Counted from the stretch's first letter, positions 1-9,393 are shown. The stretch: 64,000 nucleotides of DNA from Brumimicrobium glaciale (GCF_004152935.1 NZ_SETE01000002.1:682001-746000); one strand, 5' to 3'. Program-made: numbers and translations. The notes: generated by a model from the sequence alone, not told the origin.

Positions 1-133
1 CTTTCCAATCTCCAGTTAATCTTGCTTTTTTAGTTAAAACACTAAGCATCGGACCCTCTTCGTATTTGTTACATGCTGTGAATACGAATACAACACTCAA
101 GATCGCTAGGAAAAATTTAAAATTACTTTTCAT
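1..133 (-). CDS. Partial small lipoprotein (3' end outside window)
   Basis: The reverse strand from the ATG at 131-133 encodes the first 44 residues of a lipoprotein, running off the window edge. It has a hydrophobic signal ending in VFTAC, a lipobox-like site, then NKYEEGPMLSVLTKKARLTG. This is clearly related to the complete lipoprotein at 1280-1687, which reads NKYELGPGLTILTKKQRITG at the same place. The two paralogues flank a T9SS cargo gene. The function is unknown; the mature start resembles small lipocalin-like Bacteroidetes lipoproteins, which is only an impression. Confidence 0.75.
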   Translation of the reverse strand, partial: MKSNFKFFLAILSVVFVFTACNKYEEGPMLSVLTKKARLTGDWK

Positions 134-218
134 TTTATTAATTATCAATTGAGTAACAAAAATATTGTTTAGAACCCATAACACAAAATTTAAACCTTCT
201 TATTTAATGACTTTGAGG

Positions 219-254
219 AAAAAAAAAGCGAGAAACATTTTGCTCCTCGCTTTT
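219..254 (-). terminator. Rho-independent terminator after the T9SS cargo gene
   Basis: On the reverse strand AAAGCGAG pairs with CTCGCTTT around a short loop and is followed by a run of nine Ts. It lies about 60 bases past the stop of the 313-1101 gene, so it ends that transcript. Confidence 0.8.
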
Positions 255-312
255 AAACTTTATAATGAGTTAGTCTCCAATGTTAAAGATAAAGAAACAA
301 CTACTCAATATA

Positions 313-1101
313 TTATTGAATAATCAATCTTTTTGCTTCAATTTTACTTCCCTCACCAAATAATTGAACAAAGTAAAGTCCTTTTGTAAAAGTTGAAACA
401 TCAATATTTTTAGTTTCAAAATTATTTGTGTTTAAATTCAATACCTCAACACCTAAAGAATTTAGGATCTTTACAGAAGAAATATTTAAACCGTTTTCAT
501 TCTGAATTGAAATATACTCTGTTGCCGGATTAGGATAAAGGTTTATCCCTGTTTTCATTGATTCTGAAACAAGTCCAACTCCACCTTGACCTCCTTTTGC
601 TCCCGCATCGATTGCTTCACCAGCAGTTGAATTATAAGCGTAATCTTTATAAGTAACGGTCGTTCCATTTAATTCAAATCTTACCCATCCGTAATAAACT
701 TCCGTTCCACCTAAATTGAATTTCATAGCAAGATACTCATCTGCTCCTTCTGTCACTGTAGGATTTGTACCTCCCCAAGCTGTGATTGAGGCATCTCCTT
801 GACCTTCCCAATTATTAGAAGCATCTATTGTAAATCCATCAGCAACACAGTCTGGCGTATCCCAATCACCTGCTGTCATATTACCAATTGCGTGAATATT
901 GTTATCTGCTCCTCCGTTCCAATAAGTGATGTAATCAGCTGTACCACTCCCGTCAGTAATTTCAAATTCTAATGTTCCGTCAGTATCAAAGTCAATTCCA
1001 GCAGGAATTCCATCAGTTATGTCAGTATAAACGATTTGAGCATTCACCGTTGAAGCCATAAACAATGCTGCAAATCCAGCTAAAAAGTAATTTTTATTCA
1101 T
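313..1101 (-). CDS. Secreted protein with T9SS type A C-terminal sorting domain
   Basis: The protein is 262 aa from the chosen start. The reading frame extends 14 codons further upstream, but the ATG at 1099-1101 gives a clean Sec signal peptide (MNKNYFLAGFAALFMASTVNA, cut before Q). The middle section is rich in Gly, Asp, Thr and Trp, as in extracellular beta domains, with no motif I recognise. The last ~75 residues are a typical type IX secretion sorting domain: NLYPNPATEYISI, then KILNSLGVEVL, and GLYFVQLFGEGSKIEAKRLIIQ at the end. It is therefore expected to be secreted or anchored at the cell surface. It is a single gene with its own terminator. The substrate or role is unknown. Confidence 0.85.
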   Translation of the reverse strand: MNKNYFLAGFAALFMASTVNAQIVYTDITDGIPAGIDFDTDGTLEFEITDGSGTADYITYWNGGADNNIHAIGNMTAGDWDTPDCVADGFTIDASNNWEGQGDASITAWGGTNPTVTEGADEYLAMKFNLGGTEVYYGWVRFELNGTTVTYKDYAYNSTAGEAIDAGAKGGQGGVGLVSESMKTGINLYPNPATEYISIQNENGLNISSVKILNSLGVEVLNLNTNNFETKNIDVSTFTKGLYFVQLFGEGSKIEAKRLIIQ

Positions 1102-1167
1102 ATTTATTTGTTTTGATTTGCCTTTAGACGACAGGTAAAACAAAGGGTTGGCTTTTTATATAATTAT

Positions 1168-1216
1168 TATAAAAAGAAAGGTGGAATTCTTCGATAGAAC
1201 AGAAGAATTCCACCTT
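1168..1216 (-). terminator. Rho-independent terminator after the 1280-1687 lipoprotein
   Basis: A perfect 13-bp stem (AAGGTGGAATTCT with its complement at 1204-1216) is followed on the reverse strand by a T-rich tract (CTTTTTATA). It lies about 65 bases past the stop of the lipoprotein gene. Confidence 0.85.
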
Positions 1217-1279
1217 AAATTAAGAATATCAGCTGCATAGCCTTTAGTATAATTAAAGAATTGAGAAATGGAAAATAGA

Positions 1280-1687
1280 TTATTTTATTTTTTTGTAGCG
1301 GTGATCAACGCCAAATTCATCTTCCAGCAAAAACTCTTTATTTTTAAGTTTTATGATCCTAAACATCTTATAAGATGAAGGCTTGAAGTAATCATTGGTA
1401 ATAGAAATGGATTCTTTATCTTTTATGAATTCCCAATTTCCAGTAAACCTAGTAGTATCTAATGTATATGTTATTAATCCGTCCTTGAAGATTTCCATTT
1501 CTCGAATCCCTTCATTTTTTACTTCAAAACCATTGCCTGAATAGGTCAAATGTTTTTCCCATTTCCCTGTGATTCTTTGTTTTTTAGTTAAAATAGTTAA
1601 TCCAGGACCCAATTCATACTTGTTACATGAAGAGAATATCAAAACAAAAGATAAAAAAGCAAATAGAAATTTGAGAATGTTTTTCAT
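1280..1687 (-). CDS. Small lipoprotein, lipocalin-like impression, unknown function
   Basis: The protein is 135 aa. Its N-terminus is a lipoprotein signal (hydrophobic stretch, then FSSC), so the mature protein should be lipid-anchored and start at Cys21. The body has alternating strands with the phrases ITGKWEKHLTYSG and FTGNWEFIKDKESISI, the pattern of a small beta-barrel such as the lipocalin-like families common in Bacteroidetes; this is inference. It is a paralogue of the truncated gene at the window start. It is monocistronic, with a strong terminator downstream. Confidence 0.75.
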   Translation of the reverse strand: MKNILKFLFAFLSFVLIFSSCNKYELGPGLTILTKKQRITGKWEKHLTYSGNGFEVKNEGIREMEIFKDGLITYTLDTTRFTGNWEFIKDKESISITNDYFKPSSYKMFRIIKLKNKEFLLEDEFGVDHRYKKIK

Positions 1688-1860
1688 AATAATAGTTTTT
1701 TTTAAAAAAAATTATTAATTAATGTTTAATATTTAACGTATTTATCGCTAGACGGTTGTCTTTAAATGACTAAGGTTTAAGGTTTAATTATTAACGTGTG
1801 TTTTTAATGTTTAAGTAGAAAGTTTCAACCCATTAAACATTATTAATTCACCATTAATAA

Positions 1861-4644
1861 TTACAAAAGCTTTTCCTTCAAAAACTGACCCGTATAACTT
1901 TCCTTCACTTTAATGATATCTTCTGGTGTTCCTTGTGTAACGAGATTCCCTCCGTTCACTCCGCCATCGGGACCTAAATCAATAACCCAATCGGCATTTT
2001 TAACCACATCCATATCGTGTTCGATAATTACAACAGAATGTCCGATATCGATTAATCGATTCAATGAAATCAATAATTTATTGACATCATCAAAATGTAA
2101 TCCTGTTGTTGGTTCGTCAAAAATGAACAATGTCTTAGTTGGATTCTTTGCTTTGACTAGGAAAGACGCCAATTTAATTCTTTGTGCTTCTCCTCCTGAT
2201 AACGTTGAAGAAGATTGTCCCATTGTTAAATAACCTAATCCGACATCAACTAATGGTTGAATTTTATCGACTATTTTCTTTTCTAGATTCCCTTCTTGCG
2301 CTTTAAAGAATTCTAAAGCTTCTTCAATATCCATCGCTAACAAATCAGCTATAGATTTATCTTGGTATTTAATCTCTAATGCGTCCTCTTTGTATCGCTT
2401 ACCATTACAGGCTTCACATGTCAATTGAATGTCTGCCATAAATTGCATGGAAACGGTGATCAATCCTTCTCCTTCACAAACCTCACATCTTCCACCTGGA
2501 ACATTGAAACTAAAGAAACCTGGTTTAAGATTTCTCATTTTTGATAATTTCAAACGAGAATATAATGTTCTGATTTCATCAAATGCCTTCACATAAGTCA
2601 CTGGATTACTTCTTGAAGAACGTCCAATTGGATTCTGATCTACAAATTCTATTGCTTCAACTTCTGAAAAATCACCCGTAATTTCAGCGTGCTTACCAAT
2701 TGGATTTCCATGAATTCCTAATTGTTTTGATAAGGCTGGATATAAAATATCTTTAATTAATGTCGACTTCCCAGAACCACTTACGCCAGTAACGCAAACC
2801 ATACCGTGCAATGGAATTTTAACACTGATTTTCTTTAAATTATTTTCTGATGCCTCAATAATATGAATAGCGCTTTTTAAATTTCGCCTCTTAGCTGGAA
2901 CGGGAATTTTAGCTCTTCCAGTTAAATAATCAGCGGTTAGACTATTTTTCGCATTGATTAACTCTTTGTGCGTTCCTTGAAAAACTAATTCCCCTCCATT
3001 TACACCAGCCAGCGGACCAATATCGATTATTTCATCGGCTGCTTGCATAATTGCTTCTTCATGCTCCACAATGATTACGGTATTTCCTAAATCTTTCAAT
3101 TCATTCAAAACACCTACTAATTTCTCAATATCTTTTGGGTGTAATCCTATACTTGGTTCATCCAAAATATACATTGAACCGACCAAACTACTTCCTAAAG
3201 AAGTCGCTAAATTGATTCTTTGAGATTCGCCACCAGATAAAGTATTGGCTTGTCTATTTAAAGTTAAATACCCCAAACCAACTTCATTCAGCCAATTTAA
3301 ACGGTTTTGAATTTCTATTAAAATTCGCTTTCCAATCTCTAATTGTTGTGCATCTAATTCAATATTCTCAAAAAACACCAAATTATCCTCAATGGAAGTC
3401 AAAATCATTTCTGAAATGTTCTTCCCTCCTAGTTTTACATAATTGGCATCTTTTCTTAACCGTGTTCCTTTACAATCTGGACATTTCGTTTTACCACGAA
3501 AACGCGCCAACATAACACGCACATGAATTTTATATTTTTTGGTATTTAAGTAATCGAAAAAATCATTTATTCCATTTATTCCTCTTCTACCATTCCAAAG
3601 AATGTCATATTCCTCATCCGTTAAATCCTTAATTGGTCTATGAATAGGAAAGTCAATTGAAGATGTTTGGGAAATGAATTGATTCAAATATTCGCTCATT
3701 TTCTCGCCTTTCCAAGGAATTACAGCTTGGTCATAAAGCGAACGTGAACGATCTGGAATAACTAAATCTTCATCCACTCCAATTACAGATCCGAAACCTT
3801 CACAAGTTCCGCAAGCTCCGTAAGGATTATTGAAAGTAAAAAAATGTAAATTGGGCTCAGCGAATTGCATTCCATCTAATTCAAAACGATTAGAAAACGG
3901 AACAATTTCTTCATTTTTAGGGAAATAAATCCAACATTCACCATCACCTTCAGCAAAACTCAATTGAATGGAATCTGCTATTCTTGATTGATGGTCTTCA
4001 TCTTCTTTACGCACTCCTAAACGGTCGATTACCAATTCTAAAGTCTTGATTTTCTTTAAAGATTTCTCAAGTGCTTCATCCACTTTTAAAACTTCTCCAT
4101 CAATGCGAATTCTGGCAAAACCTTGTTCCTTAAAGATGTTTAATTGACGTTCAATTCCGTAACGTTCATAATTCTTAACCGGAGCTAAAACCATGAACTT
4201 TTCACCTTCTTCTTTGCTGTTGATCAAATTTACAACATCAGTAACATCGTGCTTCTTTACTTCATTTCCACTAATTGGCGAATATGTTTTTCCTACACGT
4301 GCAAAAAGGACTTTTAAATAATCATATATTTCTGTAACCGTTCCCACAGTTGAACGCGGATTGGTTGAAGTAACTTTCTGTTGAATGGCAATTGCCGGTG
4401 CAACTCCTTTAATGAAATCAACACTTGGCTTGTCTAATTTACCAAGGAATTGTCTCGCATAAGCAGATAAACTTTCAATATATCGGCGCTGACCTTCGGC
4501 ATACAAAGTGTCAAAAGCTAAAGAAGATTTTCCAGAACCCGACAATCCAGTAATCACAGTCATTTTTCCATGTGGAATTTTAACTTCGATGTTTTTAAGA
4601 TTGTGTTCTTTGGCTCCTTTTATATGAATAAATTCTGTTCTCAT
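1861..4644 (-). CDS. uvrA: UvrA, excinuclease ABC subunit A
   Basis: UvrA recognises bulky DNA lesions in nucleotide excision repair and loads UvrB. The protein is 927 aa, close to the usual ~940. It has two ABC ATPase modules: Walker A GLSGSGKS at residues 33-40 and GVSGSGKS in the second half. There are two ABC signatures (LSGGESQRI and LSGGEAQRI) and two Walker B motifs (ILDEPSIGLHP and IFDEPTTGLHF). Zinc-binding pairs CGTC, CPDC/CKG and CEVC..CEAC are visible. The start MRTEFIHIKGAKEHNLKNI is canonical. It is a single gene. Confidence 0.98.
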   Translation of the reverse strand: MRTEFIHIKGAKEHNLKNIEVKIPHGKMTVITGLSGSGKSSLAFDTLYAEGQRRYIESLSAYARQFLGKLDKPSVDFIKGVAPAIAIQQKVTSTNPRSTVGTVTEIYDYLKVLFARVGKTYSPISGNEVKKHDVTDVVNLINSKEEGEKFMVLAPVKNYERYGIERQLNIFKEQGFARIRIDGEVLKVDEALEKSLKKIKTLELVIDRLGVRKEDEDHQSRIADSIQLSFAEGDGECWIYFPKNEEIVPFSNRFELDGMQFAEPNLHFFTFNNPYGACGTCEGFGSVIGVDEDLVIPDRSRSLYDQAVIPWKGEKMSEYLNQFISQTSSIDFPIHRPIKDLTDEEYDILWNGRRGINGINDFFDYLNTKKYKIHVRVMLARFRGKTKCPDCKGTRLRKDANYVKLGGKNISEMILTSIEDNLVFFENIELDAQQLEIGKRILIEIQNRLNWLNEVGLGYLTLNRQANTLSGGESQRINLATSLGSSLVGSMYILDEPSIGLHPKDIEKLVGVLNELKDLGNTVIIVEHEEAIMQAADEIIDIGPLAGVNGGELVFQGTHKELINAKNSLTADYLTGRAKIPVPAKRRNLKSAIHIIEASENNLKKISVKIPLHGMVCVTGVSGSGKSTLIKDILYPALSKQLGIHGNPIGKHAEITGDFSEVEAIEFVDQNPIGRSSRSNPVTYVKAFDEIRTLYSRLKLSKMRNLKPGFFSFNVPGGRCEVCEGEGLITVSMQFMADIQLTCEACNGKRYKEDALEIKYQDKSIADLLAMDIEEALEFFKAQEGNLEKKIVDKIQPLVDVGLGYLTMGQSSSTLSGGEAQRIKLASFLVKAKNPTKTLFIFDEPTTGLHFDDVNKLLISLNRLIDIGHSVVIIEHDMDVVKNADWVIDLGPDGGVNGGNLVTQGTPEDIIKVKESYTGQFLKEKLL

Positions 4645-4661
4645 TTTAAAAAAAAATTACG

Positions 4662-4679
4662 TTCCGATAGCTATCGGAA
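4662..4679. repeat. Perfect 18-bp palindrome upstream of uvrA
   Basis: TTCCGATAGCTATCGGAA equals its own reverse complement. It sits in the 5' region of uvrA, between uvrA and the end of the ABC exporter gene. From memory this palindrome recurs in Flavobacteriia intergenic DNA; in this window I saw one copy. Confidence 0.6.
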
Positions 4680-4681
4680 TA

Positions 4682-4737
4682 TCAATTACGAATTGACGTT
4701 ACGAATTATCAATTGTCAATTATAAATTATCAATTAT
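4682..4737. repeat. AATTGTC/AATTATC-type low-complexity repeat
   Basis: Tandem near-copies of a heptamer (CAATTGT, TCAATTA, ACGAATT) fill the gap between uvrA and the exporter gene. Related tracts occur at about 10307-10340, 13180-13218, 13836-13866, 16698-16730, 16774-16812, 50640-50680, 59246-59277 and 59378-59405, always between genes. Confidence 0.6.
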
Positions 4738-6494
4738 TAATCCTCTTGTTCTTCCAGTAATTGCTTGTTGTATGTCTCCGAATAAACACCACCTAAGTCC
4801 AAAAGTTCATCATGTGTTCCTTCTTCTATTTTTCCACCTTCAGCTAAAACCAAAATTCTATCCGCATTTCGAATTGAAGAAACTCGGTGACTTACTATCA
4901 ATGAAGTTGTTCCATGAAGCGTCTCTTTTAAATTATTCAAGATAATCTCTTCTGTTTCGGTATCAACAGCAGATAAACAATCATCAAAAATCAATAATTT
5001 TGGTTTTCTGATTAAAGCTCTTGCAATGCTTATTCTTTGTTTTTGTCCACCACTAAGATTCACACCTCGTTCTCCTAAAACAGTATCTAAACCTTGTTTA
5101 AAGTCTTTGATATTGTGCCAAACATGCGTTGTTTCCAAAACTTTAATTACATCTTCTTCGGTAGCTTCTTGATTTGCAGCCAATCCAAATCTTACATTAT
5201 TCCGAATAGAATCTGAGAATAAGAATACACCTTGTGGCACGACTCCAGCTTGTTTACGGTAATCATTTACGTTGATATCCTTCAAATCTTTTTCATCAAT
5301 TGCTATAGTTCCAGAAGTTGGATCAAATTGACGCATCAATAAATTAATAACGCTTGTTTTCCCAGAACCCGTTCTACCAATTATGGCCAATGTTTCGCCT
5401 TTTTTAATGGTAAAACTTAAGTCCTTTACTGCCTGAATACCAGAAGTAGGAAAAGTATAACTTACATTTTTGAATTCAATATCTCCATCAAAAACAAAAG
5501 GTGCATTCGTCGCATTTTCAACGTCTGGCTTTTCGCTTAAAAACTCATTAATTCGCTCTTGACTTGCCGCAGCTCGTTGAATCATAGAGGTTACCCAACC
5601 CACACTCGCTAATGGCCAAGTCAACATATTAACGTAGAAAATAAATTTTACGATATCTCCTGAAGTCAATCCATTTTGAGTTTCAAAAGAAAGAATTCCT
5701 CCAAAATAAATAACCATGATTGTACTCAGTCCAATTAAAAAAGTAATCGTTGGCATGAAGAAAGCATTTGTCTTCACTAAATCCATGTGACGATCTAAAT
5801 ATCCTTTCACATGAACATTAAAATCAGCTTGGAATTTTTCTTCTGCGCCATAAGCTTTCAACACCGTAATTCCAGAAAATGATTCTTGTACTTTCGTTGA
5901 AATCTTCGATTGTTGAAACTGAACTTTAACACTTTGTTTATTTACAATACTTGAAACTTTGTAAATAATAAAAGTCAATAATGGAAGTGGCAATAGCGTA
6001 TAAAATGTCAATTCTGGACTAATATTCACCATAAAAGTTACGGTAAAAGCGAAAAGAATAGTCGTACTAATTGTGTACATTATTCCGGGACCTAAATACT
6101 GTCTCACGTGTGAAACATCTTCAGAAATCCTGTTCATTAAATCACCTGTATTATTTCTTTTGTAAAAGTTGTAAGAAAGCTTTTGATATTGGGCGTAAAT
6201 TTCATTTTTTAAATCAAATTCAATATATCGAGAAACAACAATTATAGTTTGGCGCTGCATGAATAAAAAGATTCCTTTTCCCAGCGAGAGTAGAATATAC
6301 ATTCCACCTAACGACAATGCGAAATTGAGCCAATTATCAGCATCAAAACCAGATTTGAATTGATCTACAGCATCACCCACAATAACGGGCATATTTACAT
6401 ATAGAAAGTTGGATCCTATAATGAACAAAACACCTAATAAAAGGCGCCATTTGTACTTAAAAAAATATTTGTTGAGATAGCTTAGAGACTTCAT
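4737..6494 (-). CDS. ABC exporter, fused membrane and ATPase domains (MdlB/MsbA type)
   Basis: The protein is 585 aa: an N-terminal six-helix ABC transporter type 1 domain (residues ~1-310) followed by an ATPase domain (~335-580). Walker A is GRTGSGKT, the signature is LSGGQKQRI, and the H-loop is SHRV. The Walker B end reads LLIFDDCLSAVD, so the usual catalytic Glu is Asp. In heterodimeric exporters that substitution marks the degenerate half. No partner gene is adjacent. The substrate (lipid, peptide or drug) cannot be told from sequence. It is transcribed divergently from the leucine dehydrogenase gene. Confidence 0.9.
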   Translation of the reverse strand: MKSLSYLNKYFFKYKWRLLLGVLFIIGSNFLYVNMPVIVGDAVDQFKSGFDADNWLNFALSLGGMYILLSLGKGIFLFMQRQTIIVVSRYIEFDLKNEIYAQYQKLSYNFYKRNNTGDLMNRISEDVSHVRQYLGPGIMYTISTTILFAFTVTFMVNISPELTFYTLLPLPLLTFIIYKVSSIVNKQSVKVQFQQSKISTKVQESFSGITVLKAYGAEEKFQADFNVHVKGYLDRHMDLVKTNAFFMPTITFLIGLSTIMVIYFGGILSFETQNGLTSGDIVKFIFYVNMLTWPLASVGWVTSMIQRAAASQERINEFLSEKPDVENATNAPFVFDGDIEFKNVSYTFPTSGIQAVKDLSFTIKKGETLAIIGRTGSGKTSVINLLMRQFDPTSGTIAIDEKDLKDINVNDYRKQAGVVPQGVFLFSDSIRNNVRFGLAANQEATEEDVIKVLETTHVWHNIKDFKQGLDTVLGERGVNLSGGQKQRISIARALIRKPKLLIFDDCLSAVDTETEEIILNNLKETLHGTTSLIVSHRVSSIRNADRILVLAEGGKIEEGTHDELLDLGGVYSETYNKQLLEEQED

Positions 6495-6540
6495 CTATTA
6501 ATTTCCTATTTTTGCACAATGAATGAGCATTTTTGTTCTA

Positions 6541-6548
6541 CAAAAGTA
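6541..6548 (-). promoter_or_regulatory. Candidate TAnnTTTG promoter box for the ABC exporter
   Basis: The reverse strand reads TACTTTTG, matching the Bacteroidetes -7 box, about 47 bases upstream of the exporter ATG. No clear -33 TTG was found at the usual spacing. Confidence 0.35.
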
Positions 6549-6588
6549 GCCATTTGATTTTATATGAAGTATAAAAAAGCATAATACA

Positions 6589-7686
6589 ATGATAGAAACA
6601 AGAAAAGTTACCGCTGAGGATTTGGTAGACAATCCAGTCATTGCAGCAATGAGTGAGTACGATCACGAGCAACTATTATTTTGTAATGATAATGCAACGG
6701 GATTAAAAGCAATAATCGCTGTACATAACACAACTTTAGGTCCTGCTTTGGGAGGAACAAGAATGTGGATGTACAACAACGAAATTGAGGCATTAAACGA
6801 CGTTTTGCGTTTGTCTCGTGGAATGACTTACAAAAACTCTATCTCAGGATTGAACCTTGGAGGTGGAAAAGCTGTAATCATTGGTAACTCAAAAACAATG
6901 AAATCGGAAGCTTTATTCCGTCGATTTGGAAAATTTGTTAACGGTCTTGCGGGAAGATACATTACTGCTGAGGACGTTGGGATTTCTCCAACAGACATGA
7001 CGTGGGTAAATATGGAAACTGACCACGTTGTTGGATTGCCAGGTAAGAGTGGAGATCCTTCTCCAATTACTGCTTTGGGAACTTACATGGGAATGAAAGC
7101 ATGTGCTAAAAAACAATTCGGAAGCGATAGTTTAGCAGGTAAAAAAATAGCAGTTCAAGGAGTTGGACATGTTGGTGAATACCTTGTAAAACATTTACGT
7201 GCTGAAAATGCAGAAGTTTATATTTCTGATATTGATGAAGGTACTTTGAAGCATGTTTCTGAAACTTATGGAGCTAAAGTTGTTGGATTAAATGATATTT
7301 ATGACATCGATATGGACATTTATGCTCCATGTGCTTTAGGTGCAACGGTAAATGATGACACACTTTCTCGTTTGAAATGTTCAATCATTGCTGGATCTGC
7401 AAATAACCAATTGGCAAACGAAATTAAGCATGGTCAAGCTGTTCTTGACAAAGGAATTATTTATGCTCCTGATTATGCAATTAATGCTGGTGGTGTAATT
7501 AACGTTTACGCAGAGTTAACGAGTAATACATCTGCTTGGGCATTACAAAAAGCAGAAGGTATTTACGATACAATTTACGAAATCATAAAACGTTCATCAG
7601 ACGAAAATATTCCAGCTTACGCTATTGCTAACAAAGTAGCTGAGGAAAGAATTGAAGCTGTTGGTAAAGTTAAATTACCTTATTAA
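6589..7686 (+). CDS. Leucine dehydrogenase-like Glu/Leu/Phe/Val dehydrogenase
   Basis: It catalyses NAD-dependent oxidative deamination of branched-chain amino acids, or the reverse, in the cytoplasm. The 365-aa length matches leucine dehydrogenase (~364) rather than the ~450-aa glutamate dehydrogenases. The Gly-rich catalytic loop GLNLGGGKAVI contains the conserved Lys. The Rossmann motif VQGVGHVGEYLV is followed by an acidic residue at the end of strand two (ISDID), which suggests NAD. The nusB gene starts 5 bases after the stop, so the two are probably cotranscribed. Valine or phenylalanine preference cannot be excluded. Confidence 0.9.
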   Translation: MIETRKVTAEDLVDNPVIAAMSEYDHEQLLFCNDNATGLKAIIAVHNTTLGPALGGTRMWMYNNEIEALNDVLRLSRGMTYKNSISGLNLGGGKAVIIGNSKTMKSEALFRRFGKFVNGLAGRYITAEDVGISPTDMTWVNMETDHVVGLPGKSGDPSPITALGTYMGMKACAKKQFGSDSLAGKKIAVQGVGHVGEYLVKHLRAENAEVYISDIDEGTLKHVSETYGAKVVGLNDIYDIDMDIYAPCALGATVNDDTLSRLKCSIIAGSANNQLANEIKHGQAVLDKGIIYAPDYAINAGGVINVYAELTSNTSAWALQKAEGIYDTIYEIIKRSSDENIPAYAIANKVAEERIEAVGKVKLPY

Positions 7687-7691
7687 AATAG

Positions 7692-8642
7692 ATGTTAAAC
7701 AGAAGACACTTACGTATAAAAGTACTCCAAACGCTTTATGCTTTTTCACAGCATGAGGACAAAGAGTTTTTGTGGGCTAAAAAAGAACTATTCAAAGCAG
7801 TTGACCAAATGTATGAATTGTACATTTCGTTGCTCATGATTTTCCCTGAGTTAAAACTAAAGGGAGAACATCGTGTGGAAGAGAATAAAAAGAAAATGTT
7901 ACCGGCGGAAGAGGATCTAAATCCAAATCTAAAGTTCATTGACAATAAAATTATTCAAATCCTTGAAGAAAGTGCAGAATTGCGTCATCAAGCAGAAGAC
8001 AACAAAGCCAATTGGATTGGTGATGATCGTCAAGAATTGATGCGTAAATTGTACAACCACATCCGTCAATCAGAGATTTACTTTGAATTCATGAATAATG
8101 AAAAAGAAGGATTTGATGAGGACAAAGAATTCATCGTTCAGTTATTTAAAACTGAAGTAGCGAACTTTCCACTTTTATACGATTATCTAGAAGAAAGAAG
8201 CGTTTATTGGATGGACGATATCGATTTGGCTTGTTCTATGGTGATTAAAACCATCAAAGGATTCAAAGAAGGTAGCGAAGAACATGCTATTTTACCTTTG
8301 TACAAACCAAATGACGATGAAGAAGATTTTATTGCTGACTTATTGAGACAAGCAATTAAAAATCGTCCTGAGAATTTAAAAATCATCGATGAATTAACGG
8401 AAAACTGGGAACTTGATCGTATCGCTAAAATGGATGTTTTATTGATGGAATTGGCGATTACTGAGTTAACAACATTCAGTAATATCCCTACGAAAGTTAC
8501 ATTGAACGAGTACATTGAAATTTCTAAATTTTACAGTACTCCAAAAAGTAATGCGTTCATCAATGGAATTTTAGACAAAGCGATCACGAAACTTGAAGGT
8601 ACTGGTGACATTCAAAAAGTGGGTAGAGGTTTAATGAAATAA
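7692..8642 (+). CDS. nusB: NusB, transcription antitermination factor (long Bacteroidetes form)
   Basis: NusB joins NusE at boxA RNA to allow antitermination in rRNA operons. The protein is 316 aa, about twice the E. coli length. The N-terminus RRHLRIKVLQTLYAFSQ is the RNA-binding helix. The C-terminal ~130 residues form the standard NusB core (RIAKMDVLLMELAITEL, NEYIEISKFYSTPKSNAFING). The insert between them (~60-180) is typical of Bacteroidetes versions. It sits 5 bases after the dehydrogenase gene and 11 before a DUF1573 lipoprotein. Confidence 0.95.
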   Translation: MLNRRHLRIKVLQTLYAFSQHEDKEFLWAKKELFKAVDQMYELYISLLMIFPELKLKGEHRVEENKKKMLPAEEDLNPNLKFIDNKIIQILEESAELRHQAEDNKANWIGDDRQELMRKLYNHIRQSEIYFEFMNNEKEGFDEDKEFIVQLFKTEVANFPLLYDYLEERSVYWMDDIDLACSMVIKTIKGFKEGSEEHAILPLYKPNDDEEDFIADLLRQAIKNRPENLKIIDELTENWELDRIAKMDVLLMELAITELTTFSNIPTKVTLNEYIEISKFYSTPKSNAFINGILDKAITKLEGTGDIQKVGRGLMK

Positions 8643-8653
8643 AAAATAATAAG

Positions 8654-9049
8654 ATGAAAAAAGTATTTTTAATGGCTGTAATTTCTCTTGGTCTACTTTC
8701 ATGTGGAGGAGGACAAACAGAAGCACAAGTTGGACAATATACGACTATTGAAGTTCAAGAGTTGTACAATGCCGGTTCTGTTGCTAAAGGAGAAATCGTT
8801 GAGGCAGAAATCAAGATGAAGAATACAGGAGATTATCCACTTGTAATAGCGAAAATTTCTGCTGCATGTGCTTGTACAGTTTCAGAATATGATCAAGAGC
8901 CAATACAACCAGGAGAAACAACAATCATCAGAGCTTCAATCAATACAGATGAAACAGGGAATGGTGTAATTAGAAAGCCAATATCAGTATCGGCAAATAC
9001 ACGTCCGTCTTCAACTGTTATTATGATTCAAGCAACGGTTTTAGACTAG
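8654..9049 (+). CDS. DUF1573 family lipoprotein
   Basis: The protein is 131 aa. The signal ends in a lipobox (GLLSCGGG), so it should be lipid-anchored. The rest is one DUF1573 domain, an immunoglobulin-like fold related to ASH/MSP domains. Characteristic phrases are FKNTGDYPL-like MKNTGDYPLVIAKI, then ACACTVSEYDQEPIQPGE. The ACAC pair is conserved in the family. A nusB-DUF1573-yajC order is common in Bacteroidetes in my recollection. The molecular function is unknown. Confidence 0.88.
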   Translation: MKKVFLMAVISLGLLSCGGGQTEAQVGQYTTIEVQELYNAGSVAKGEIVEAEIKMKNTGDYPLVIAKISAACACTVSEYDQEPIQPGETTIIRASINTDETGNGVIRKPISVSANTRPSSTVIMIQATVLD

Positions 9050-9095
9050 TCTAAACAATAAATAGAATTTTAAATTTTAAATTAAAAAGTAAGTT

Positions 9096-9383
9096 ATGGG
9101 AGAAGGTGGAATGCAATTAGTTATGTTATTACTTATTTTGGGTGTATTTTATTTCTTTATGATACGTCCACAAATGAAAAAGCAAAAAGAGCTTAAAAAG
9201 TTCCGTGAGACATTAGCTGTAGGAGACAAAGTTGTTACTATCGGTGGAATCCACGGAAAAGTTTTGGAAATGGGTGATACAAGCATCTTGCTAAGTTGCG
9301 AAGGAAGTTCTAAGATTCGTGTAGAGAAATCTGCAGTTTCTACTGGAGCAGATGAGCAACAGTTAGCACAAGCAAGCAAATAA
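9096..9383 (+). CDS. yajC: YajC, preprotein translocase accessory subunit
   Basis: YajC is a small inner-membrane partner of SecDF in the Sec translocon. The 95-aa protein has one transmembrane helix (residues ~7-22, [16 protein letters not shown]), then the family signature [13 protein letters not shown], and a small beta domain ([18 protein letters not shown]). It is the last gene of the run beginning at 6589. A strong terminator lies 200 bases further on, after a palindromic repeat element. Confidence 0.96.
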   Translation: MGEGGMQLVMLLLILGVFYFFMIRPQMKKQKELKKFRETLAVGDKVVTIGGIHGKVLEMGDTSILLSCEGSSKIRVEKSAVSTGADEQQLAQASK

Positions 9384-9393
9384 GATTTTTATT

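Noticed and set aside
1840-1860. Terminator after uvrA (TTATTAAT / ATTAATAA stem)
   Set aside because: The stem is pure A/T with no T run of meaning; too weak to call.
1913-2233. Antisense frame within uvrA
   Set aside because: Shadow of a strongly conserved coding gene, no own signals.
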